Of a DNA stretch of 64,000 nt, positions 54,858-63,500 are shown piece by piece; the stretch's first letter is position 1, and each line of letters begins with the position of its first letter. The notes under the pieces are model-generated. The model did no database searches and was not told the origin of the DNA. It saw only the letters and a program-made list of their open reading frames with translations. The stretch is from the NCBI GenBank assembly GCA_025331565.1, contig JAFREQ010000034.1, forward strand, positions 1,984,001 through 2,048,000, given 5' to 3'. A program made the position numbers and the translations under genes. This stretch comes from Holacanthus passer (lineage: Eukaryota; Chordata; Actinopteri; Pomacanthidae).

Positions 54858-56448
54858 TAGTCTTGTGTGTAGACACAAAGACATCCACACACCTTCCTCT
54901 GCTGTGCTGCAGGTGAAAATCGGGGACGCTTCCACCAGAAGAATAAGTCTTATATTTATCCTTTTGATACATTAGTGGGTCAGCTCGAGCAATGATTCAT
55001 CAAAGCCTCTTTCACTGTCTTTACACCAGCAGCATGTCCGACCTCAGCTTCTTACTTACACACCTCTAGCACAAGATTTTCACTCCCTGACTTTACGAAA
55101 AATGCCAAATCGCCCTGCATACAGCATTTACACTTGTGCTACTGTGACTGTCACATGAAAACAGACCCTGAAAGTGCATCAGCTTCCACCTTCGACACAC
55201 CAGCAAATGTACACTTGTGTGCATTTTTGTGCATGTGTGTGTTATGCAATGCTTTCTGTCTTGGCAGGTGGATCTGCAACAATCCCTGCAGGGAGGAGGC
55301 CAGATGTCATAGGAAGAGCAGTTTGGATGGACTTTGCCACTTCAGCAAAGAAAGCCTCCTCTTTCTGTTTTCACTGAGAGCAGCAGGAACACACAACACA
55401 CACACACACACAGTAAGCAATCTCTATAATTAGTCTATACTGCAGTGAATGGGCACGAGCATGAATAAAACTTGCCCCAATCATCGCATAGAAGAATGGA
55501 AAACTGCACTGATGTCTGATAACGCAGCTCATACTTGTGCTGGATTTTCCACGCTATAAAAGATACGGGTTCAAATCTAACTCACCAACAGGAACAATTA
55601 TAGCGATCACAAAAGACATGTGATGAAATATTACATTAAGGTCACCGTGTGGGTCGAGCACGTCTGCCACTCAGTCCCTTAAGGCCAGTTCCAGAAATAT
55701 CACTCATTTCTCATTTCTTTTCTCAAGATCAGGATATTAATAGTCAGACTGAAAATTCTGGACAGTGAATGTTTCAATGGGAGTCTGCCATTTACAGTGA
55801 ACCAGTGAACACACCTTCTCTGTCAACCATACTTTTTGGGAAAAAATAACCACTGGTGGCATCAAACAAGAAAGTAGTTAGCCAGGTAAGCAGATCCTTA
55901 ACATAAGAAATAAAAAAATAAAATCCACAGGAAGCATATTTCCATCACACACACACACACTCAAGACACCTGATACTGTCATTGACATGTATTATACTGA
56001 CAAGACACACAAGCAGATTATATCAATATATAACAATCAATGTGGTCATTTTAAATTCTTCTTCTTTAAAGGTAAGTTTGTTAAAATGCATTTATGCTTA
56101 TTTTGTAATAAATACAAGGAGGCTTTTTTCAGCCATATGGTGTTTTCCATCCAGACAAAAGGCTCAAAGGTTTGAGTGACAGCTGTGAGAAATTCATACA
56201 GATTATTATAGATTTATTTTTGGTCTCCAATAAAAAGCTGCTCTCCTGCAGCTCATTGTTAAAACGCTGCACCGCCTCGCCTCTTAAAATTAAGGATTTA
56301 AGAATAAAGCAACATTCAGAGAAAAGCTGACACAACACAAGGTCAACACAGACAGGGTGTGTTTGATTTTCTCACCTCCTGTTTGGGATTCTAAAAAGGT
56401 TTCTGCTCGCTTACCTGTTGCGGCAGAACTGCGGTGTTGATCCGACAT
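19463..56448 (-). CDS. itsn2: Intersectin 2, long form (endocytic scaffold with Cdc42 exchange-factor module)
   Basis: Intersectins organise clathrin-coated pits through EH and SH3 domains; the DH-PH part of long forms activates Cdc42. I assembled 38 coding exons, 5091 nt, 1696 residues, close to human ITSN2 (1697). Phase is consistent at every junction. Approximate order: EH1 18-110, EH2 258-350, charged coiled coil 382-770, SH3A 775-835, SH3B 905-975, SH3C 991-1046, SH3D 1058-1118, SH3E 1131-1190, DH 1210-1395, PH 1430-1545, C2 1570-1690. ITSN2 rather than ITSN1 is supported by ARFGMGSMPNLSI, LDLGSSS followed by NSPKTGASDWAVPQ, HVKLLGPSS, FFIKDLYQDVLC and HEVPTGEVWV, and by FAM228 and DDX1 next door. 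Whether it is the teleost a or b copy cannot be said. Exon coordinates are given in the block entries. Confidence 0.96.
20498..21528 (-). other. itsn2 intron 35, no feature seen
   Basis: AT-rich intron between the PH and C2 exons. I found no repeat family or gene; ORFs here carry no known motif. Confidence 0.5.
21529..24347 (-). CDS. itsn2: itsn2 exons 28-35: DH-PH Cdc42 exchange module
   Basis: Exons 24347-24226, 24111-24005, 23724-23541, 23447-23349, 23251-23084, 22183-21971, 21822-21701 and 21611-21529. DH landmarks are RKRQGYIHELIQTEETYVDD, IFVNWRELIMCNTKLLKALR, HMQPYIRFCSCQLNAAALLQ and [20 protein letters not shown]. PH landmarks are NCLGPRKLLHSGRL, LFNDFLLLTHSAKP, FLNEVLVKMPPDPSSDEPLF, HVSHIDRVYTLK and TTWVQKIKAASEHFIETEKK. 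In the family the DH domain loads GTP onto Cdc42. All key blocks look intact. Confidence 0.96.
22370..23005. mobile_element. Non-autonomous hAT-like element in an itsn2 intron, with target-site duplication
   Basis: It starts CATCGGTGGAGGAAGTATTC and ends CTTGAGTAAATGTACTTAG..TTCCGCCATTA, parallel to the element at 2850-3488. Flanks are CATACCAT (22362-22369) and TATACCAT (23006-23013), an 8-bp duplication with one mismatch. No transposase is present. Size, about 636 bp, matches the 639-bp copy, so both are probably full-length members of one family. Confidence 0.78.
24348..26658 (-). other. itsn2 intron 27 with a 400-bp purine-rich tract
   Basis: This intron separates SH3E from DH. From about 25316 to 25712 the plus strand is mainly G and A, with (GGA)n near 25568-25612 and G-rich runs near 25674-25687. 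A CCAAT-like ATTGGCTC lies near 25549. Antisense ORFs across the tract are poly-Ser/Leu artefacts. The rest shows nothing specific. Confidence 0.55.
26659..32453 (-). CDS. itsn2: itsn2 exons 18-27: SH3A to SH3E
   Basis: Exons 32453-32054, 31509-31340, 31146-31086, 30028-29796, 29709-29669, 29565-29399, 29117-29084, 28926-28805, 27722-27626 and 26850-26659. SH3A: TYRALYSFVARNTDELSVDA and GWFPQSYAEK. SH3B: ends in GWFPKGCVTL, with an insertion before FSQGDLISVL. SH3C: YVALYTYESPEMGDLTFNEG and GVFPSNYVRPVEP. SH3D: LSPGQLIVVLAKNSTGWW and GWFHSSHVKLL, the usual Pro replaced by His. SH3E: VCQVIAMYDYTAANQDELSF and GLLPTNYVKM. These domains bind proline-rich partners such as dynamin, synaptojanin, N-WASP and Sos in the family. 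Exon 23 most likely ends at 29399 with donor GCGAGT; a GTTGCG donor at 29390 is also in phase. The SH3A-SH3B linker is short compared with mammals. Confidence 0.92.
26851..28804 (-). other. itsn2 introns 25-26 with a SINE tail fragment
   Basis: Apart from exon 26 (27722-27626) this stretch is intronic. At about 27113-27162, read on the minus strand, it has GTGAATTTCCCCC.GAGGGGGATCAATAAAAG, the tail style of fish tRNA-derived SINEs; an (ACTGT)n run follows at about 27163-27184. Nothing else recognised. Confidence 0.5.
29016..29045. repeat. (TG)n microsatellite
   Basis: An uninterrupted TG run in the short itsn2 intron 24, about 40 bp from the 34-nt exon 24. Confidence 0.9.
30488..30712. repeat. 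Interspersed repeat copy in itsn2 intron 20
   Basis: Contains CCTATTTTGGTCTCCACCAACTCCTG at the left (about 30488-30513) and AACAATGAGCTGAAAGAAGC at the right (about 30677-30696). Both motifs recur, in the same order, at 36648-36678 and 37138-37160, where a SINE interrupts the copy. The family is not identified. Confidence 0.6.
31615..31880. repeat. SINE tail next to a partial hAT-like repeat
   Basis: About 31645-31690 has TTCCCCCCTTGGGGATAAATAAAG and a TTGAATT-rich end, the tail typical of fish SINEs (plus strand). Directly after it, to about 31870, come AGTAAAAGTACTGCATTCAG and related phrases, a fragment of the hAT-like family seen at 2850-3488. Both are in the intron between itsn2 exons 18 and 19. 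Confidence 0.55.
32560..36179 (-). CDS. itsn2: itsn2 exons 11-17: charged coiled-coil region
   Basis: Exons 36179-36073, 35981-35719, 35640-35491, 35401-35261, 35151-35064, 34964-34825 and 32699-32560; the coil continues into exon 18. The segment is extremely rich in Glu, Arg, Lys and Gln (the KLERQ region), which drives dimerisation and binding to partners such as SNAP23/25 and Eps15 in intersectins. Recognisable family pieces are SFEDKLKENFARGSAELEKR, EWQRKLSQLVPEQQRL and ELREKQ...LDDLYRVKEEKL. The coding strand is nearly all purine in exons 12, 13, 17 and 18, which leaves long false ORFs in the other frames. Confidence 0.93.
32700..34824 (-). other. itsn2 intron 16
   Basis: A 2.1-kb intron. 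It contains A-rich and GA-rich stretches (33290-33740) and an A18-19 run near 33998-34017. No mobile element was identified. A possible extra exon at 33447-33370 was considered and rejected. Confidence 0.5.
36267..39759 (-). CDS. itsn2: itsn2 exons 7-10: EH2 domain
   Basis: Exons 39759-39666, 37918-37776, 37515-37452 and 36404-36267. They encode the Ser-rich ANSLLDLGSSS linker, then DWAVPQASRLKYRQQFNTLD, MSGCLSGPQVRNALMASNLT, QTQLATIW, the EF-hand DVDKDGQLQGDEF and ILAMHLVDMAKTGRPLPLTL. The EF-hand loop has acidic residues at the usual calcium positions. The intron between 37919 and 39665 holds nothing I recognise. Confidence 0.95.
36645..37165. repeat. Older interspersed repeat split by a SINE
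   Basis: The outer parts (about 36645-36793 and 37135-37165) match the repeat at 30488-30712: GGTTTCCACCAACTCCTGCA on the left and ACAACAATGAGCTGAAAGAC on the right. The SINE at 36794-37134 was inserted later. Confidence 0.6.
36794..37134 (-). mobile_element. tRNA-derived SINE with 10-bp target-site duplication
   Basis: On the minus strand a tRNA-like head reads GGTGGCAGTGGTTCAGTCTG near 37090-37071 and has a clear B box, GGTTCAAGTCC, near 37037-37027. The tail is TTGAATTTCCCAAAGCAGG and then GATCAATATGG, a degenerate form of the fish SINE tail. The insert is flanked by perfect direct repeats ACAACAATGA at 36784-36793 and 37135-37144. It sits in itsn2 intron 9. Confidence 0.8.
39760..41326 (-). 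other. itsn2 intron 6, no feature seen
   Basis: No gene, repeat family or RNA gene recognised in this stretch; short A/G-rich patches only (for example near 40240-40300). Confidence 0.5.
41327..42609 (-). CDS. itsn2: itsn2 exons 3-6: EH1 domain and following linker
   Basis: Exons 42609-42517, 42390-42327, 41917-41742 and 41548-41327. EH1 reads SVWAITPEERGKHDKQFDSL, GEQARKFFLQSGLPPSVLAE, IW, then the EF-hand loop DMDSDGKMDRLEF and SIAMKLIKLKLQG. EH domains bind NPF motifs of endocytic partners such as epsin. The exon 6 linker is rich in Pro, Met, Leu and Ser and begins GMGSMPNLSIGL, an ITSN2-type stretch. Confidence 0.95.
42610..46776 (-). other. itsn2 intron 2, part 1
   Basis: Large intron. 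It holds a (CA)n tract at about 45275-45311 and a (CTC)n tract near 44168-44189. Otherwise I see no gene or recognisable element. A further (CA)n at about 42113-42141 lies in the neighbouring intron 4. Confidence 0.55.
46777..47595 (+). mobile_element. Decayed LINE reverse-transcriptase fragment
   Basis: Translated fragments match fish non-LTR retrotransposon reverse transcriptase. DVFEALQVTDTSSAVENKLD and PFLVRL are followed, after a frame change, by FYADDTIVYC-like sequence at about 46943-46972 (the catalytic YADD box). Then come LNANKRKFMLSTR, VNIHKYLGIWL and, in other frames, VLDIGDVI and HWYCFIYKTLVGKLPPYISM. The fragment is truncated at both ends, the segment between the first block and YADD is too short, and frames shift, so it is dead. 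It lies antisense to itsn2, in intron 2. Clade was not determined. Confidence 0.8.
47596..50269 (-). other. itsn2 intron 2, part 2
   Basis: Mostly unremarkable intron. (CA)n tracts lie near 47795-47809 and 49697-49722. No gene is supported. Confidence 0.5.
50270..56448 (-). CDS. itsn2: itsn2 coding exons 1-2, including a 9-nt microexon
   Basis: Exon 1 (56448-56415) encodes MSDQHRSSAAT plus one base and ends in ACAG|GTAAGC. Exon 2 (50278-50270) is only nine bases, CCATGAATG, between CCTGCAG and GTAAGAAC. Together with exon 3 they read AAT-AMNGGASVWAI in frame; human ITSN2 has MNGG followed by a similar WAI at this point. Intron 1 is about 6.1 kb. An alternative is translation from the ATG inside the microexon on transcripts that start near 50.3 kb; sequence alone cannot decide. 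Confidence 0.75.
50350..50622. repeat. Two (GA)n tracts
   Basis: (GA)n runs at about 50355-50380 and 50588-50620 lie just upstream (minus-strand sense) of the itsn2 microexon, with poly-A near 50500-50514. They produce long low-complexity ORFs that should be ignored. Confidence 0.85.
50878..51316. repeat. Diverged AT-rich minisatellite
   Basis: A unit of roughly 25-35 bp, built around ATATAAATATTTGTCTTATTAG, recurs about 14 times with many substitutions and length changes. Clear copies of the core ATAAATATTTGTC or close variants are near 50904, 50985, 51030, 51070, 51186, 51211, 51235 and 51260. No ORF is involved. It lies in itsn2 intron 1. Confidence 0.75.
51317..56414 (-). other. itsn2 intron 1, remainder
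   Basis: No supported gene or mobile element. A (TG)n tract lies at 54821-54855 and shorter (CA)n tracts near 55397-55412 and 55946-55960. Confidence 0.5.
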
Positions 56449-56600
56449 CCAGGCTGGTAAATGAGGCTCCTGAGGAGGGAGGATCAGACCCAGCAGCCGG
56501 GGCGGGTGTGGACTGGAAATGAGGCTCTGCGCGGAGAGTCAAGTCACATGGAGTTACAGCCAGGATATCCGGGTACGCCCTTCAAAATAAAAGTCAGCAT
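56449..56600 (-). promoter_or_regulatory. itsn2: Probable itsn2 promoter and 5'UTR
   Basis: This short stretch upstream of the start codon is more GC- and CpG-rich than its surroundings. No TATA box is evident. The transcription start is not known. The repeat-rich sequence at 56640 onward limits how far a conserved promoter could extend. Confidence 0.4.
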
Positions 56601-56655
56601 TTTGCCAGAACCATATGAGAGGAAAACTGAAGTGAGTTCTAACTACTCATATATC

Positions 56656-58070
56656 ATTTTAATAACACGCACAAAACGTAATAACTCTTCATTTTCCAGT
56701 AATGTTGTCAAATTCATCATCTTTGTTTATGCCTTTAAAATAACACTAATTTCCCAGTTATGTTGTATATTGTTAGAAAGCTGGAAAATTAATTGTTTTT
56801 TTCATTCATTATTCCTTTTTCGTTTAATAATTGTCATTTCTATCTCTCATTATATATGAGATTATTTTATTTTATTTTATTTTATTCAATGGCAGAGCCG
56901 TTTCTTGCTATATGCGGAATACGCAAATGCATAGAGCCCCCAAGCCACCAGGGGGCCTCAAAGCTGCATGTTCAGCCTCATCTGAGGAGAATTTAATTGA
57001 CCTGTCTTTGTCTGTAGCTATCTCGTGTGTTTATTATATCCTTTATATGCTTATAAAATAAATGTCTGATATAAATAAAATGAACTGCAATGATAAGCTG
57101 TGGCTGTTTTTTTGTGGCATAATTAAGTCATAATCACTGGACTGCGCTGTCACCCAGTGAATGACGTGGCGGCCACCGACAGGGACGATGGGACTGATTG
57201 ACAGCTGCCCATCATTGCCGTTAGCGAGCATGTTAAACAAAGCAAACACCGTACTGGCGTCAAAAAGAAATTATCCTCGTGGAGCAGAAAAACGGAAGAA
57301 GAAGAAAATGGATGAAGAAAAACGTACAAAGGAAAAAGGTAAGACATTAGTTCGTGATGTGGGTGGATGGGGGGAGGTGTAACGCCGAGTTTTTAGCAAG
57401 TTTGTTTATTTGTCCTGCTAGCTAGCTAGCTCGGCTAGCCTCGGATAACTGTTAGCTAGCTGGCGAGAATTTGTTCGTCATAAACACAGCTTTAGTGTTT
57501 GCTTCATGAAAGTTGGCTAATATAAAATGAACATGTCACATGTGAATGGACTGTGCTGTCCTGCCATGGGACTGACTGACTGACTGAGTCCAGAGCCGGT
57601 TATTCAGATTCTGGCAGGGAGGGAGTGTTGTTGTTGTCTGCTCTGTCATCCTCCAGTGGAAGTTGTCTCTCTGTAGCCTGTTTTGCTCGTGGAGTGTAAT
57701 AGATTGTGGCATCTTAGTGGACCATCTAAAAGGTTAGGAAACTCTCCATCATAGTTTGACAAACTAGGGGCCCCCAAACAGCATCTTGCATAGGGCCCCC
57801 ACGAAGCTAGAAACGGCCCTGTCCTTTAACAACACAATAACATAACTTTACAAAACACATTTGTGACTCATTTCATCTTCATTTTCCAGTGATGTTGTCA
57901 AATTCATCATCTTTGTTTATGCCTTTAAAATAACACCAGTTATAAATTTTTGGATAGCTGTAAAGTTAAGAAATACTTTTTTAGAATTCATTATTACTTT
58001 TTTCTTTTTCCATCTCTAGTTATATATGAGATTATTATATTAGATTATTCCGTATTATATTCAAAGGAAT
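56656..58070. repeat. About 240-bp host segment duplicated on both sides of a hAT element
   Basis: Copy 1 (about 56656-56892) and copy 2 (about 57822-58070) share TCTTCATTTTCCAGTAATGT (with G for A in copy 2), TCAAATTCATCATCTTTGTT, TATGCCTTTAAAATAACAC and TTATATATGAGATTATT, in the same order and orientation. The hAT remnant lies exactly between them. Confidence 0.75.
56893..57821 (+). mobile_element. hAT-type transposon remnant retaining a transposase-like first exon
   Basis: The 929-bp element begins CAGAGCCGTTTCTTGC and ends GCTAGAAACGGCCCTG, giving terminal inverted repeats with 14 of 16 matches. Both subterminal regions hold GGGGGCC-type motifs. Inside, 57230-57338 encodes MLNKANTVLASKRNYPRGAE, then KRKKKKMDEEKRTKEKG, and stops at a good donor (AAAAAG|GTAAGAC). 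This basic leader resembles the first exon of hAT/ZMYM-like transposases of fish; the catalytic part is absent. The 8 bp on each side (TTCAATGG, TCCTTTAA) do not match. Confidence 0.7.
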
Positions 58071-59440
58071 CAGGTTTTTGTTTTTGTCAAGTGTAAGATC
58101 TCAACTTCCTGCCTCCCATGTGCAGGCTTAAAAAAAGGCATGTTTATATCTTTATTTATATATGTATTTATTTATCTATTTTGGATTGGTTTTGGATCTG
58201 AATTTTTTTATGTTTTATTTTATTTGTGATCTGTCTGTTTTGAAAAGTGCTATACAGATAAAGTTAGTATTATTGTTATTAGAGTAACTTTGTTTGAATG
58301 CATTTGAATGTCTCAGTGCATGCATTATAGCTTTTACTTTGCTGAATAATTATGTGAAAACAAAAGAAAACAGAAAATAGTTCACTACAACTTCAGTAGT
58401 TAGTTGCATATATGGTTATGATGATGATGATGATTGTTGTTTTTATATACATGAACACACCCCAGGTTTCATTCAGTTGTAGCATGGCAGGAAATGGCAG
58501 GAAAAGCTGCATATGGCCAGATAATTTTACTGAATCTTACCAAAAAACACACCATACACTTAATTTATTCACTTTCACATAAACCTTTATTTTGAAGGGA
58601 CAACACCTGTCCTTCAGCCTCTACTTGTTTGTTGATGTGTTTTATACAGTCTATGATTTTGACAGGTCTAAGTCTAATTTCTGTTGGACCTGATGTGTGT
58701 TTCAGACATTTATTACTGACATGCACATGCACTTAAAGGGCTGAAGTCAAAGTTGTACATTATTTTGAAATTAAATCCTATCTGGGTTTGACCATGTTTT
58801 TCTACTGAGCCAACTTTGCATCATTTCCTTTTTTCCCATCTGTCCAATGTGATGAGTGAATCCCACTGAGATGCAGTTGTCTGTAGTTAATTGCATCTCC
58901 CTGGTTTACAGGCTTTGCAGAGTGTGGAAGGTTTTTTCTGCCCCCCCAATGAAACAAGAAGAAAGCTGCTGGTGTGGAGCACCACCAACAGACCACTGTC
59001 AGTATTACATCTACATGTTAACTCTCATAACCTCATTGACCCTAATAGTTTTACAGTTAGTGTTACATGCTCTTAAATCAGTGATGAACCAGTATGAAAG
59101 ATCAGTGGAATTTAGTATTTAAGCAGAAACACAGATGTAGACAGGATTATTTCAGAACTTTATATAAAACACACTTATCTTTACCTACTTGCATCACAAG
59201 TTCAAGAAATGACCGCTGATTTTGTCATTTACAAAATCTTTTCATTTTCATTGTAAGCATTTCTTCCTTTTGAAAACAGAAAAACAGAAACAAATAACTA
59301 TGCATGAGGTCAGAAAAGGCACCACTAAAAAATTAAAAAGAGTGAAAAAAACGAAAGAAAAGCTTAGAAAAAATACCTTACAAACTTAAAGAAATTACTC
59401 ACCATAAACTGACCACAGAAGACAAACAAACTCAGTAGAA
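58071..59440. other. Intergenic spacer, no feature seen
   Basis: AT-rich DNA between the hAT/duplication block and the orphan ORF. A short (GAT)n lies near 58419-58433. I support no gene here. Confidence 0.5.
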
Positions 59441-59448
59441 GAAGCTTT

Positions 59449-59890
59449 CTAAATCCTTTCTAGAACAAAACTCTCAAGCATAATATTGACAGCCAGTGTT
59501 TCCTGTGACTTTGTCAGAGTCTGCATCACATTCTCCCAGAGGACATGTACAGTTGTTCTCTGTTCCCATTTCTTGTTCTTCCGTGTCACATTTGTTTGGT
59601 ACATTTTGTGGAATCTGTGTTTGCTCTTCACCTGCACAAATCCCTTTTTTTTTATCAAGATGACTTGCAGATAATGGGTTCATGTTTGAGTTGACATTTG
59701 GTGAACTAGATGAGACATCAAAAGTATACCCAGAAAACTTGATTGATTCTCTCGGGATGTGACAGTTTGTTGGGTTTTGTAAGTGATGCTGATTGTCAGC
59801 CTTTCTTGAATCTGCGAATTTATCTGAGGAAGGATCAGGTCCTTTGTGAACCAACCTGGATCTAGAGTTTGTTTTGACCCAGTGTCAAGG
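59449..59890 (-). other. Unassigned open stretch, possible decayed exon
   Basis: Two overlapping minus-strand frames are open. One (about 59854-59474, open further upstream) is Ser/Asn/Asp-rich, with FSGYTFDVSSSSPNVNSNMN and ENNCTCPLGECDADSDKV. The other ends near 59449 and includes KSKHRFHKMYQTNVTRKNKK. An acceptor-like CTAGATCCAG lies near 59862, but no upstream exon was found. I recognise no family. It could be a decayed exon or chance; it lies downstream of the ddx1 3' end and is not part of ddx1. Confidence 0.25.
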
Positions 59891-60129
59891 TTCAGACCAA
59901 TTTCTTCAGGATTGCATTAGTGATTGGTTTGTTTTTCACAACCAGTTTGATCCTGTAGCCTTTTATATCTATTATATAAATGATCCAAAACACAGCTGCC
60001 TAATTTTAAGCAACAATTTTTCCTTAAATAATTTCCATTAAACCACTAAATGAATGAACTCAACAAAAGAGGCATATAATTGATAGCTTTCTTCTTCCTT
60101 TCAGAAGAGTACATATAATGAAAAGAAAC

Positions 60130-60545
60130 CAAACTGAGCAGGCTACTACACTTTATTTCAGAAAAAGAAAAACATAGCACAAACAAATCACTTAAGTACA
60201 TTGACTTTTTAGTCAGTTGATTCATAGGGAAACTTAAATATTTCATTTTGCCATATCAATAAGAAAACAAAACGCAAAATCCAACAAATTAGGTTTTGCA
60301 TTAGTCCTATTTTTCAAGTATTATGTTCTGTAATGCAAGCGGTGCAGTGAAAAGAGGAGAAAATGACACAACTAAACAGAAATCAAGAGTCCGGTTATCC
60401 TGTGGATGCAGACTATAGAGAACTTTGGCATAACCTGTTGACTATTTGCATCTTGTCACTTTTTTGTTGGTGCAACATGTGAGAATGATCTATTTTTCTT
60501 TATTCTTTATCAGCAGCCTTCAGTGTTATGCTTGTTGGGGTGTGT
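60130..60545 (-). other. ddx1: ddx1 3'UTR and poly(A) signal
   Basis: Downstream of the ddx1 stop (60548-60546) the minus strand is AT-rich and has AATAAA at 60157-60152, the probable poly(A) signal. Confidence 0.6.
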
Positions 60546-63500
60546 TCAGAAGGCTCTGAAAAGCTGGTTTGGCAAGTATCCCAGGTGGAGGAAGGAACTT
60601 TGGGCTTCTCTCTCGAGGCTCGCCAGCTCCTGGACCGTCGGGGCCAGAGCATCCACGTGACCCTTGTAGTTACCACCTAGGCAAGAGCAACGGGTTTGAT
60701 GGTCAAGCTCAGCATAAAAGCAGGGAATATAATACATGTTTTGCCAAGCCACCAACCTTTAAAGGCTATAATGCCTCACACCACTCTATGCAATAACTGT
60801 AGCTAGTTCACTGTGTGGATTGGTTACTATTCACTGTATAAGACATACCTCCCAATGCCCTGCGCTGACCATATGTGACCTTTCCGTCAAAGTCATCCAC
60901 AGGTACTTTGATGTCTGGCTCACACTGAGTGATGGTGCACTTAAGATGCTCCTCAATGTCTGACAGGAGCTGTGATTAGAGGAAAGAGAAACGGGGCACA
61001 AGTAGAATTGAGAGTTCAGAATTATGTCATATTGACAGGGACAAAAGTTTGTCTGTGCTTGAGCTTTCAGTGCCTCCAAAATGAAGCAAAACTTTACTTT
61101 CACACCAGACACACCCTCCAAAGGCTGTTTCTGCCAGGATGACAAATGCATCTGCTGCTTATTAAATTTCTTTTTTTTTTTTTAAAAAAAAAAAAAAAAG
61201 AAAGCCCTCTGTTGTTGTAATATTTCTGCAGTTTGTGTCTGCGTCTCTATTCACCTCTTTCTCATTGTACCAGATGGTGCAGCCTCCATCCTCCTTCAGC
61301 CGGGTGTTGTAGCAGCCTCTGCCTCGGTTCGGACAAACGTGGTACCACACCTGCACGTGTGGAAAGATTAACTGCCATCTATTTTCAAAAACTATGTGCA
61401 AAAGTCAATATCAGTGTATTTCTATCATCCACCATACCTTCTCCTTCTCCATAGCAACCAAGGAGATGGCCAGTCCCATTCTGAAAGTTAAAAGGAAAAC
61501 AGAGAAGAGAGGAGGACAGTAAGTCAATCATATCATTAATTGTCTCTCAGTCAAATCAGATTGTGATGAGACATTTTAATACATTGTGTGAATGTTTCAG
61601 GTCGCAAAGAAGATGAATTTGATTAACTCATATGATCATAATTGCAGGATAGCACAAGATGTTCAAAGAACGTCTGTGCTTACCTCTCGGCTCTTCCAAC
61701 TCTGCCGATACGATGGACATAATTCTGCTTCTCATCTGGCAGGGTGACGTTAATCACTGAAGGGAAAAAAGAGTGTAATATACAAAATACAATTTAATTT
61801 GTGATGAACACTGTGTGTATATAATCAGGTGAAACATGTTAAAAACCCAATATCTTTACCATAAGGAACTCCGTGGATGTCAATTCCTCTGGCAGCTACG
61901 TCTGTGCAGATCAAGAGCCTCACTTCTTTCCTCTAAGAACACAAGAAGATCTTCAAATACAGACAGACTTGTGCTTCAAGGTTATGATTAAGATGTTGTC
62001 CTTTTTACCTTGAAACGCTCCAAGTTATTTTTCCGCTCATTGGGCTTACGATCACCATGGAGACAAACACAGGAAAACTGGTGGCCTTTACTGTCTGGAC
62101 CTAAAGAAAAGAAACCAATACTGAGGAAGGTTTCTGAATTTGGCGTGTTAAACGTCACGTCATCATTCTTTTATATGTATGTGTGTAATGGGATGTTCCC
62201 ACTTTTAAAACTTCTGTCCAGAGATGGCTGAAAAGTAAAACCTCAGTGGTGCTGATGCCTCCTACCTCCTCCCTGCTGGATGAAGTACTGTTCCATGTTG
62301 TCACAGTCAATCTTGGTGCGACAGAAGATTATGGCCTGGTCCATCTTGTGCTCTTTGATGGCCCTCACTGTGTACTCTCCCTTCAGCACCTTGATGGCTT
62401 CTGACCACATTTCTGAAATGCACATATACACATTTTTGTTAGAGAATCCTTAGTCGTGACTATTCATAGAAGGAAAATTATTCAAAGACTATATTTGACA
62501 AATCATAGTAAAGGGATCCAATCAAATGGTCCAACTGTGCTGCTTGTCTGCTCTCACCTGTAGAATTGGCTCCTGGTCTGGTGTTATCTTTGGCGTGGAC
62601 TTCATCCGTCTATCCAAATCAGAACAGATCAAAGGAGAAAAACTTTGTCAACACGTTATTCTAAGCCAAGAAATAGCAACATACAATCTTGAAAATGTGC
62701 TGGATCCTTCACATTGCTTCAACAGAAAAGCTAATTCCTGCTGTGGTTTTTCCACCATGAAGTGTTTCCTCTACCCAACATGAGGGACTCACCCGGATGT
62801 GGTTCTTGCCCAGACGCTCCCAGAGGCGATCGCTCTTAGGGTTGACAGGTACTACAACATGGTGGACAGTCTCAGGGACGGAGTCCTCTCCCTTCAGGTC
62901 CACCCAAGTGGGAAAGTGCATGATACGCTCAGACAGCTTCTTTACGTCAAACGAATGCAGCGTGGCTGAACAAACAATCACCTGGAAAAGTGGATATTGA
63001 CCAATTAAACTAACAGTGGTAAATCACCTTCAGATGTGTGAACACAGTGCGCAGTCACAGATAGGTACAAGTGCTGGAGTTGTATTCTTTCATTCTGTAC
63101 CTCACATATAAACACATAGTTTCTGGAAAATGCGAAATGTTTATTGTCACATGTACAATTCATCTAAAGAGTTACCTGCAGTCTCTTGCCATCAGAAGTG
63201 ACCTGAGGGATTTGGTTGTGGATCCTGTTGATAAAGTCTGTATAGCCTGCAGACAGTAGACCATCCTGAGGGACACAGAGAACACAGTGACTTCAGGGAT
63301 TGTTATACTCTGTAAATCAACTACAGAAAAACACTATTTGTACTTTATATGCTTTGAAGAAGTTATTAAAATATATGTTGTACATACACACTCATCCATG
63401 ACTAGAAAGCGGACTTGGGACAGACTGAGTTTCCCAGTGGATATGAGATCGTCCAGTCTGCCGGGTGTTCCCACCACGATGTCAATCTAATTGTTAGATG

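Noticed and set aside
58856..59122. Plus-strand ORFs near 58.9 kb
   Set aside because: Short, with no family resemblance and no splice partners.
4781..61202. CRISPR arrays, operons or bacterial mobile systems
   Set aside because: The repeats are microsatellites, a minisatellite and eukaryotic transposons; all genes are spliced vertebrate genes.
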